6,074 nucleotides of DNA from an uncultured Cellvibrio sp. (GTDB lineage Bacteria > Pseudomonadota > Gammaproteobacteria > Pseudomonadales > Cellvibrionaceae), in NCBI GenBank assembly GCA_946886255.1, contig CAMPIG010000298.1:1-6074 (forward strand). The letters are read 5' to 3'. The translations under genes and the position numbers were made by a program. Numbering within the stretch: the first letter of the stretch is position 1; each line of letters begins with the position of its first letter. The notes below the pieces were generated by a model, which did no database searches, was not told the DNA's origin, and saw nothing but the letters and a program-made list of their open reading frames with translations. Below, in pieces: positions 1 to 4,679 of this stretch.

Positions 1-211
1 TTACAGACTAAATATAAATAGAGTAGAAGATAGTTATAGATCCTATACTGAAACCACATAAACCGCCATATAGCTCTACTTACTATACTCACTTTTTAAT
101 TTTGTTTTTCAAGATTGCTGCCTTGAATGAAAGAGGCAACGATTAATGTGCGGATGTATTGGATCATGTAAATCTCCCTATGAATGGAATTTTACCTACT
201 ATAGCATCACT
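1..211. other. Left-edge AT-rich stretch without a supported gene
   Basis: This region lies downstream of the GNAT acetyltransferase stop and is AT-rich. The only candidate I see is a 23-codon minus-strand ORF at 96-167. It has a GGGAG-like ribosome binding site ahead of its ATG and a hydrophobic beginning (MIQYIRTLIVASF). It is too short, and too much like a remnant, to call a gene. I see no convincing terminator, RNA gene or repeat here. Confidence 0.4.
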
Positions 212-802
212 TTATTTCACTGGCGAAGGTGCTCTGAGCATGGCTGTCATCGTCGGTGATGTGCCTGATTGAATCTCTCCGATCACCTGAAACCCATGTC
301 GTTTATAAAGCGGAATATTTTTGGGATTAGAAGACTCAAGATAAGCCAATGAACCTTCGCGGTCACATTGTTGTGTTACATGGCTGAGTAACGCAGAGCC
401 ATAACCCTTGCCGTGCAAGACGGGGTCGACACCCATCAAGGGTAGATACCAATGTGGTGCGGCGGGATGGAACTGTTCCATTTTTTCTATTACTGCGTAA
501 ACATCACCAAGCATGACCGATGACACACTAGCCTCAAAAATTTCTCCCATGGCGTCCTCATCCGGGCTGACCCCAGGTGGTAACCACAAAGCTGCACCAC
601 GATGGTCGACTGTACAATGCGCGCTGCTACTTTGAAATGCACTACCACCAAATGCCCGAATGAACTGCGGCATTACGTCGAGGTACTGGGACACATCAGG
701 CCATGACCAACGAGCCATGGGATCAGTAGCAAAAGCCAAAACAATGGTGTTAATAATGGATAACTCGTCTGATGCAGAAGCATTCATTATGTCGGGTGCC
801 AT
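212..802 (-). CDS. GNAT-family N-acetyltransferase
   Basis: A 196-aa protein of the Gcn5-related N-acetyltransferase fold, which moves an acetyl group from acetyl-CoA to an amine on a small molecule or protein. The acetyl-CoA pyrophosphate loop is visible as HGKGYG (residues 130-135) after the strand WYLPLMGVDP. It is followed by the helix SALLSHVTQQC and the C-terminal signature LESSNPKNIPLYKRHGF (about 155-171), typical of small stand-alone GNATs. The substrate cannot be read from the sequence. I start it at the ATG at 800-802 because GGAG lies 7 bases upstream (810-813). A longer frame reaches 940, but its extra 46 residues are Ser/Leu-rich and have no ribosome binding site. The gene is divergent from the PEP-CTERM gene. 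Family assignment is firm, the exact start slightly less so. Confidence 0.9.
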   Translation of the reverse strand: MAPDIMNASASDELSIINTIVLAFATDPMARWSWPDVSQYLDVMPQFIRAFGGSAFQSSSAHCTVDHRGAALWLPPGVSPDEDAMGEIFEASVSSVMLGDVYAVIEKMEQFHPAAPHWYLPLMGVDPVLHGKGYGSALLSHVTQQCDREGSLAYLESSNPKNIPLYKRHGFQVIGEIQSGTSPTMTAMLRAPSPVK

Positions 803-1007
803 AAGCGTTCTCCGTAAGTTGGTAATAGGTTTGGTGATACCCGATAGTCGAACAGAAGGTTTTGAAATCGACAACCCTAATAAAGAAGATGTCGACAAAC
901 TTATCAAACCGTTTTTCCTCACCGAAGAATTGAGTGACACGCCTACTTCTAGCGGCCTGATTTATCTTTGATTTCAGATACTTGGTTTATAACTTGCGTG
1001 TTAATAG

Positions 1008-1025
1008 CGTCAGCGTTTCCTGACG
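1008..1025. repeat. Short perfect inverted repeat upstream of the PEP-CTERM gene
   Basis: CGTCAG and CTGACG form perfect 6-base arms around a 6-base loop, ending 18 bases before the AGGAGG ribosome binding site of the downstream gene. It could be an operator half-site pair or a small hairpin in the 5' leader. The arms are short enough for chance to remain possible. Confidence 0.35.
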
Positions 1026-1043
1026 TCAAAGTAATAATATTTC

Positions 1044-1049
1044 AGGAGG
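1044..1049 (+). promoter_or_regulatory. Ribosome binding site of the PEP-CTERM gene
   Basis: A consensus AGGAGG sits 8 bases before the ATG at 1058-1060. It fixes the start at that ATG rather than at the in-frame ATG at 968, which has no such site and would put 30 extra residues ahead of the signal peptide. Confidence 0.85.
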
Positions 1050-1057
1050 ATTTGGCC

Positions 1058-1585
1058 ATGAAAGTTTATCCTTTAGTGTCTGCAATGTTTCTTCTTTTTC
1101 TCGCTTCGCTATCACACGCTTATATTGTCGAGGATGTTTTGACCTTTAATAAGGTGTACAACTCCGGTGACTTCGTGACGCTGGCGCATGATATGCGAAA
1201 GCACGGTTTTGTTCCCGACGGCACCACACCGTCATTTACATTGAAACTGGAATTACGCGATCCGAACAATGGGCAGTGGGAAGACCAATGGCCGTTCTAT
1301 ATGGTGTCCCAAGGTCACGGATTTGATTTTGGAAGAGTTTCACCGGAAGGCTTTGTGATCAACCCCGCGCCGTTTTTTATCAATAGCAAGGGTTATTCTG
1401 ATGCACGTTTTACGGTGCTTGAGGGAAGCATCTGGATTGGCAGATCTATTTTGACGATGGATATAAAGCCTGTGCCTACACCGAGCTCGGGTGTGTTATT
1501 GATTGTTGGAGTGGTTGGTATGCTGTTGTTGCGGCGTCGGTATAAGAATTTAGCAAATGATAGAAATTTTACTGGGTTAGCCTAA
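1058..1585 (+). CDS. PEP-CTERM-type exported protein
   Basis: A 175-aa exported protein. Residues 1-21 form a signal peptide (MKVYP, then a hydrophobic stretch ending SLSHA), with likely cleavage after Ala21. The mature part, about 22-138, is rich in beta-prone and aromatic residues and matches no fold I recognise. The C-terminus carries the tripartite sorting signal of the exosortase pathway: a short motif VPTP (139-142), a single hydrophobic helix (145-158), then RRR (159-161). In that pathway exosortase cuts at the motif and the protein goes to the cell surface or extracellular matrix. VPTP replaces the usual VPEP, a substitution seen in other members. Unusually, 14 residues (YKNLANDRNFTGLA) follow the arginines, where most family members end within a few. 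No exosortase gene is in the window. The gene converges on the GFA gene. Confidence 0.8.
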   Translation: MKVYPLVSAMFLLFLASLSHAYIVEDVLTFNKVYNSGDFVTLAHDMRKHGFVPDGTTPSFTLKLELRDPNNGQWEDQWPFYMVSQGHGFDFGRVSPEGFVINPAPFFINSKGYSDARFTVLEGSIWIGRSILTMDIKPVPTPSSGVLLIVGVVGMLLLRRRYKNLANDRNFTGLA

Positions 1586-1629
1586 TCAGCTTTTTGATAC
1601 GACGTAAACGTCTTTTCTGCCGTTGTATT

Positions 1630-1657
1630 GTCGGATTACGCCTTTGGCTAATCCGAC
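1630..1657. repeat. Palindromic intergenic repeat, possible terminator
   Basis: GTCGGATTA and TAATCCGAC, extended inward by GCC/GGC around a TTT loop, make a 12-pair stem with one bulged C (1639). This resembles the dispersed GTAGGTCGGATTA...TAATCCGAC repeats that I recall from many gammaproteobacterial intergenic regions. It lies between the convergent PEP-CTERM and GFA genes. On the plus strand TTTTT follows after CTACG, so it may also end transcription of the PEP-CTERM gene. The minus side has no T-run. Confidence 0.7.
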
Positions 1658-1684
1658 CTACGTTTTTATCTACTCGAAATTGAT

Positions 1685-2056
1685 TTAGATTTCCAGCCAA
1701 CAGGCTTTGGATTCTTCGTGGATTGTCTTAATGTTCTTGGGGTTAAAAGGGGCGTCAAGTGTAGCTACGGCTATAGAAACCCAATCAGGATACTTTTTAC
1801 TGCCGCTCCATTCGATATTAGAGCCACAAATGCTACAAAACTTTCTAACAACACTCGACGAGGAATTATACGAGGTCAGCAGCTCTTTTCCTGAGGCATA
1901 TATCAGGTCTGATTTAGGAAGACTCGCATAAGTTGCAAAAGCAGCACCATGCTGCTTCTGGCACATCTTGCAGTGGCAATGCGTCACAGCTTTTGGCTCA
2001 GAGGTTAATTCATACGACACGGCGCCGCATAGACAGCTACCTTTGTGCATAATCAT
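1685..2056 (-). CDS. GFA-family zinc-binding protein (CENP-V/GFA domain)
   Basis: A 123-aa protein covering one GFA domain, the fold of glutathione-dependent formaldehyde-activating enzyme, in which cysteines hold two zinc ions. The cysteine pattern is complete: CLC at 8-10, HCHCKMC with Cys27, Cys29 and Cys32, and CSIC at 74-77 followed by GSNI. KQHGAAFATY (34-43) is also typical. Most bacterial members have no proven activity, and formaldehyde chemistry should not be assumed. There are two possible starts, the ATG at 2056 and one two codons later. Neither has a clear ribosome binding site, and the gene lies 29 bases after the 100-aa ORF, so it is probably read as part of the same transcript. 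GFA genes are common in integron cassettes. Confidence 0.9.
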   Translation of the reverse strand: MIMHKGSCLCGAVSYELTSEPKAVTHCHCKMCQKQHGAAFATYASLPKSDLIYASGKELLTSYNSSSSVVRKFCSICGSNIEWSGSKKYPDWVSIAVATLDAPFNPKNIKTIHEESKACWLEI

Positions 2057-2085
2057 ACCCGCGCCACTTTAGACTTTGTAAGTAA

Positions 2086-2388
2086 CTACTGCTCATTCGC
2101 TACTTTATCCCAAACGTAGCCATAACCAGAACGATTGATGAAGCCACCTATGGAGTGTGAAACTTTTTCACACCAGAATTCAGACCCTTCAACCCAAGGG
2201 AAGCCATCATTTTTCTCAAGCTCAATAGAACAATCAACCATTTTCCAATAGAAATAGCTAATGCGTTTAGCATCTTCTTCTGTTGATATCTTTTCTTCAT
2301 TGATTATTTCTATAACAGTTTCGTCAGATAGCTTTTCGGCAAAGAACAATATAAACTCTTTTTCCTCTGGAAATTGATATTTGATCAT
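2086..2388 (-). CDS. Hypothetical acidic protein, possible antidote partner of the upstream gene
   Basis: A 100-aa protein I do not recognise. It is strongly acidic (about 21 Asp/Glu against 11 Lys/Arg) and has no signal peptide or membrane segment, so it is probably cytoplasmic. An amphipathic, mostly helical first half (EEKEFILFFAEKLSDETVIE) is followed by an aromatic second half (DGFPWVEGSEFW, GYGYVW). Its ATG shares the ATGA overlap (2385-2388) with the stop of the 158-aa gene, so the two are translationally coupled. Small size, acidity and coupling directly after a toxin-like gene would fit an immunity protein or antitoxin. That is inference from context, not from homology. Confidence 0.75.
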   Translation of the reverse strand: MIKYQFPEEKEFILFFAEKLSDETVIEIINEEKISTEEDAKRISYFYWKMVDCSIELEKNDGFPWVEGSEFWCEKVSHSIGGFINRSGYGYVWDKVANEQ

Positions 2389-2861
2389 AATACGTTACCC
2401 GCATTCCTAATGATTGTCATGCGTTGCGCTACCAGCTTCAATTTCTGAATCAAAGTTGATAAGGGCATAACTTCAGTGGCTGTCAAAAAATAGTGTTCAG
2501 GGTTGCCCTGGTCAGCAACAAATTTCAAACCATCAGGGATATCTGCCTTTTCAAGAACCCAATATATATTAATCGTTTTGGTTGGGTTGTGTCTGACTTT
2601 GGTTTTATATACAACAGTAAGATTTTTTAGGGTTGTCGAAAATGAAAGCCCCATTTGGTTGTGTGGCTTTACCCATTTATAATCCTCAGATAAAAACCAG
2701 TCTTTTACACGAACTCCCTTTATTATTTTTTCGGACTTTCCTGCATCCCTAACACGATACAAAGTCGGATGACTTAATTTAAGGGTGGGCCTCATTAATA
2801 AAAGTTCGTACTCCTTTATGACATCGGCCAAATCACTCAATGTTTTAAATTGCTCAATCAT
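2385..2861 (-). CDS. Hypothetical protein with resemblance to Tse2-type ADP-ribosyltransferase toxins
   Basis: A 158-aa cytoplasmic protein. Three stretches recall the ADP-ribosyltransferase fold: LYRV (34-37) as a possible first-strand arginine, GLSFSTTL (71-78) as a possible STS-type motif, and a C-terminal block. That block reads DIPDGLKFVADQ (107-118), EHYFLTATEVMPL (122-134), then a helix ending near IIR. From memory the tail of the Pseudomonas aeruginosa toxin Tse2 has the same order: DIPPDLK, a D, HY, then P, M and a final helix with IRR. I have not aligned them, so this is a suggestion. The start has AAAAGG (2870-2875) 8 bases upstream. The 100-aa acidic ORF overlaps its stop by ATGA. 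A 10-codon leader (2854-2886) runs into its start. Confidence 0.8.
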   Translation of the reverse strand: MIEQFKTLSDLADVIKEYELLLMRPTLKLSHPTLYRVRDAGKSEKIIKGVRVKDWFLSEDYKWVKPHNQMGLSFSTTLKNLTVVYKTKVRHNPTKTINIYWVLEKADIPDGLKFVADQGNPEHYFLTATEVMPLSTLIQKLKLVAQRMTIIRNAGNVL

Positions 2862-2886
2862 TAATTAATCCTTTTCTCCCGGCCAC
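2854..2886 (-). CDS. Possible 10-aa leader ORF overlapping the start of the 158-aa gene
   Basis: A GTG start with a consensus AGGAGG (2892-2897) 5 bases upstream opens a frame reading MAGRKGLIND. It stops within the first codons of the 158-aa gene, overlapping it by 8 bases. The downstream gene has its own ribosome binding site inside this leader, so the leader may raise or regulate its translation. The evidence is one good ribosome binding site and the overlap only. Confidence 0.3.
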   Translation of the reverse strand: MAGRKGLIND

Positions 2887-2932
2887 TACAGCCTCCTGTT
2901 AATTTAAAGAAACTAAAATCAACCGCACTGCG

Positions 2933-3364
2933 CTATAGAACTATACGCTGACACGCCTCCCACAGAGCGTTCCTATTGGAGTCATACTTTAACAGCGAGT
3001 GAGCCTCATCAGCCGAGACCCATCTTAATTCCGAATGCTCGTCCGAAATAGTCTCGATGCCAGAACACTGTGTCATAAAAGCATATTCAGGAATGACGTG
3101 TTTGACGTCAGTCCAGCTTTCATGGTCACGATAATATATTTTTGGTAGAGTGCACATGCTTTCCAGCTGGACCCAGTTGTGCGCTTTTAATCCCGCCTCC
3201 TCATATAACTCTCGCTGAGCTGCCTCCAATGGGCTTTCGGCGTATTCACCTCCACCGGAGATTGCTTGCCAATACCCGCCATCGGCTCGCTTGCCGATGA
3301 GGAATTGAAGTTCGGCATCCTGCATTCGGTAAGGAAATACAATGACTTGAAATGGTGCTCTCAT
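2933..3364 (-). CDS. Nudix hydrolase, NudB-like (nucleotide pyrophosphohydrolase)
   Basis: A 143-aa, single-domain Nudix enzyme. These cleave a nucleoside diphosphate linked to another group, using metal held by the Nudix helix. The box is complete from Gly37 to Leu59: G, five residues, Glu43, seven residues, then RELYEEAGL with Arg51, Glu52, Glu55 and Glu56. WQAISGGGE (32-40) and the C-terminal EHSELRW followed by SNRNAL resemble E. coli NudB, the dihydroneopterin triphosphate/dATP pyrophosphohydrolase of folate synthesis (comparison from memory). The specificity is not proven. The gene starts 19 bases after the stop of the 104-aa membrane protein, without a strong ribosome binding site, so it is likely read in the same transcript. 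Nudix genes are frequent in integron cassettes. Confidence 0.92.
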   Translation of the reverse strand: MRAPFQVIVFPYRMQDAELQFLIGKRADGGYWQAISGGGEYAESPLEAAQRELYEEAGLKAHNWVQLESMCTLPKIYYRDHESWTDVKHVIPEYAFMTQCSGIETISDEHSELRWVSADEAHSLLKYDSNRNALWEACQRIVL

Positions 3365-3383
3365 ACGTCTTTTAACTATAAGT

Positions 3384-3698
3384 TTAGGCGGTAGCGAGCG
3401 GTCTATTTTTCTTAGGCAATGAAAGCGAGTAAAAAAGTAAGCCTATACTTTGTAAAATCGTTCCGATAAACGGTACCAAGATAGCTACAGGACCATAGGA
3501 ACCCGGCGTTCCAAGCTTTATTAGGAATATGGATGCTACTGCAAATACTGAGGAGAAGAGTGAACCAAAGAAGAATAGCACCGTTGAAATTGTTCTTATT
3601 CGTAGCCATAAAATGGCAGATCCAATCAAATATATAAAGCTGAACAGCCATAAACCGTATGTGGATATTACCATTGATATTACTTGCGTATTGTTCAT
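3384..3698 (-). CDS. Small three-helix membrane protein, unknown function
   Basis: A 104-aa inner-membrane protein not assigned to a named family. Three hydrophobic segments are clear: about 13-33 (GLWLFSFIYLIGSAILWL), 37-60 (from TISTVLFFFG to IFLI) and 69-93 (from GPVAILVPF to SLSL). A short basic tail (PKKNRP) suggests a cytoplasmic C-terminus by the positive-inside rule. AAGGAAG (3704-3710) lies 5 bases before the ATG and supports this start. It stands directly upstream of the Nudix gene and downstream of the pseudogene. Small orphan membrane proteins are a common type of integron cassette product. Confidence 0.85.
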   Translation of the reverse strand: MNNTQVISMVISTYGLWLFSFIYLIGSAILWLRIRTISTVLFFFGSLFSSVFAVASIFLIKLGTPGSYGPVAILVPFIGTILQSIGLLFYSLSLPKKNRPLATA

Positions 3699-3758
3699 TA
3701 AGTCTTCCTTTTCAACGCGATCTAAAAGACAGCCTGCGAGTTGTTTTAAGTGGTTGGT

Positions 3759-4168
3759 TTAGAAACCAGTTTTGGATTCAGTAGAGATTGCTGAAACTTT
3801 TGTGCTCGATGTAAAGTAAATTTCAGAGCTGCCAGTAATCGCTTCGCCATATGGGTAAGCAGCCTGGAACACTACTTTTGCTTCATTGTTTAGCTCGAGC
3901 ACCTTTTTATCGCTCACAAGAATGTTCCCGAGATTTTGGGTTTGCTCCCACCAGTGCGCCGTAACCTCTACACTAACAGCCGACTCATTTTAACAAGAAA
4001 CATTGGAATTGCTACGTAGGAAGCAGCAAAGTATACAAGCGCGCCTACACCGACAATAAAAATGGTGGTAGTGATAGGCAGCAGTTTCCTGATCCCAAAC
4101 AACCCTTCTGTTGTTGATGCATTACGGCATACTGGGAGAAGAGTGCTAATGGTGTGAGGAATGGCATT
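3759..4168 (-). pseudogene. Frameshifted, start-less gene for a membrane-anchored protein
   Basis: A broken gene that simple ORF calling misses. Frame one, down to Lys (3989-3991), holds a soluble start (NASTTEGLFGIRKLLP), then a membrane helix (TTIFIVGVGALVYFAASYVA), then IPMFLVK. It then runs into a stop at 3968-3970. One base back, at the AAAA run 3988-3991, a second frame continues as NESAVSVEVTAHWWEQTQNL for 76 residues to TAA at 3759-3761, ending STESKTGF. Loss of one A from the run explains the join. The restored product would be an N-terminally anchored protein with a beta-rich extracytoplasmic domain containing AYPYGEA and SSEIYFTS. I found no ATG in frame one after the upstream stop at 4169, so the 5' end is also damaged or uses a rare start. 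I do not know the family. Confidence 0.75.
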
Positions 4169-4450
4169 CTATGTATTTCTAGTACTTAGTTTTTTCCCTC
4201 TGAAATAACAGTATATAAAAGTAGAAATACAAAACAACTTTAGGACTAGAAGCCCTGCGGGCCGCCACCATGCCCCCGTCCTAGCTTCTATTATGTCTGA
4301 TATACCAAACATGCAAAACGCAACAGCTGCGATGACGAGAAGAATCAACCAATTACTATCTTTTCGTCTAACTGTAGCCGCAATCAACATCCCTGCACCA
4401 ACAACAAACCAGAAGGCGGCTTCCAAATAATTAAAGGTTTCAATGGTCAT
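4169..4450 (-). CDS. Small conserved-looking membrane protein, unknown function
   Basis: A 93-aa inner-membrane protein with three hydrophobic segments, about 8-27, 33-51 and 65-83. Its most distinctive part is a loop with FGISDIIEARTGAWWRPAGL (48-67). I recall similar FG-SD-E-TGAWWRP loops in other short bacterial hypothetical membrane proteins, so it is probably a complete member of a real family of unknown role. The ATG has no ribosome binding site of its own. It is overlapped (ATGA) by a 12-aa leader ORF that does have a good one, suggesting coupled translation. The pseudogene follows immediately after its stop. Confidence 0.85.
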   Translation of the reverse strand: MTIETFNYLEAAFWFVVGAGMLIAATVRRKDSNWLILLVIAAVAFCMFGISDIIEARTGAWWRPAGLLVLKLFCISTFIYCYFRGKKLSTRNT

Positions 4451-4485
4451 AGCCTATAAATATCAAGGATTTTTTCCTTTGGCAT
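4447..4485 (-). CDS. 12-aa leader peptide coupled to the 93-aa membrane protein
   Basis: An ATG with GAGGA (4494-4498) exactly 8 bases upstream opens a 12-codon frame reading MPKEKILDIYRL. Its TGA overlaps the ATG of the membrane protein as ATGA. The downstream start has no ribosome binding site, so this leader is a likely ribosome-delivery element. Integron cassettes lacking a ribosome binding site are known to use such short ORFs, for example ORF-11 next to attI1. An alternative is that it is the old N-terminus of the membrane protein, displaced by a frameshift. Confidence 0.5.
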   Translation of the reverse strand: MPKEKILDIYRL

Positions 4486-4526
4486 TTTCTAGATCCTCGT
4501 TAGGTGTTAGTTAAGCTTGCTTATTT

Positions 4527-4679
4527 TCACTGCAATAAACTTTCTAAATATTTCTCTAGCTCATAAAAACTGTTTGGTGGATTATTTGTAGACACCGAGA
4601 GAAATGGACCTGGCCCATAATCAGTTAATATGTACCAGCCTAACTGCCTTGGCTTGTTAACTGATTTTCTTAAGGTCAT
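4527..4679 (-). CDS. Hypothetical 50-aa protein overlapping the desaturase 3' end
   Basis: A 50-codon ORF beginning MTLRKSVNKPRQLGWYIL inside the last codons of the desaturase (23 bases shared, one base out of frame) and ending YELEKYLESLLQ. The composition is that of a real soluble protein: an aromatic and Gly/Pro-rich middle (TDYGPGPFLSVS, NNPPN), then an amphipathic acidic helix. Starting 23 bases before the desaturase stop, it could be translated by coupling. AAGG lies very close to the ATG, too near for a standard site. It could instead be the tail of a larger protein whose front was lost when the desaturase was joined to it. I do not recognise the family. Confidence 0.5.
   Translation of the reverse strand: MTLRKSVNKPRQLGWYILTDYGPGPFLSVSTNNPPNSFYELEKYLESLLQ

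Larger units (their letters stand above)
803..1057. other. Divergent intergenic region with a possible 60-codon ORF
   Basis: This spacer separates the divergent GNAT (minus) and PEP-CTERM (plus) genes. A plus-strand frame is open to a stop at 969-971, and from the ATG at 789 it would give 60 residues. Its second half is charged and protein-like (RTEGFEIDNPNKEDVDKLIK), whereas the opposite strand is Ser/Leu-rich, as expected of a shadow. There is no good ribosome binding site for the ATG at 789, so it could be a remnant of an older gene or chance. Closer to the PEP-CTERM gene is a short inverted repeat at 1008-1025. I could not identify a convincing sigma-70 promoter. Confidence 0.4.

Noticed and set aside
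96..167. A 23-aa minus-strand ORF with a GGGAG-like ribosome binding site
   Set aside because: It is very short, has no recognisable feature beyond a hydrophobic start, and lies in AT-rich DNA at the window edge.
803..940. Longer N-terminus for the GNAT protein, starting at 940
   Set aside because: The extra 46 residues are Ser/Leu-rich, lie ahead of a good GGAG-ATG start at 802, and add nothing like a GNAT segment.
968..1057. Earlier start of the PEP-CTERM gene at 968
   Set aside because: It would place 30 residues before a clean signal peptide, and the consensus AGGAGG belongs to the ATG at 1058.
1707..1931. Plus-strand ORF opposite the GFA gene
   Set aside because: It is antisense to a gene with a complete set of zinc cysteines and shows no independent signal.
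2922..2934. CCGCACTGCGCT as a second attC core
   Set aside because: It resembles the central attC arm with one inserted base, but has no flanking arms or outer boxes, and partly lies in the Nudix stop region.
3412..3762. ORFs overlapping the 104-aa membrane gene (3412-3651 minus, 3529-3762 plus)
   Set aside because: They are other-frame shadows of a gene that has a good ribosome binding site and three clear membrane helices.
3986..3994. Programmed -1 frameshift in GTTAAAATG
   Set aside because: There is no X XXY YYZ slippery heptamer in the zero frame, and re-pairing of tRNA-Lys one base back would meet TAA. The gene also lacks a start, so a simple deletion is more likely.
4498..4520. GTTAGGTGTTAGTTAAGC as an attC outer box
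   Set aside because: GTTAGGT fits the consensus, but no returning arm, palindromic interior or matching second box is found before the next gene.
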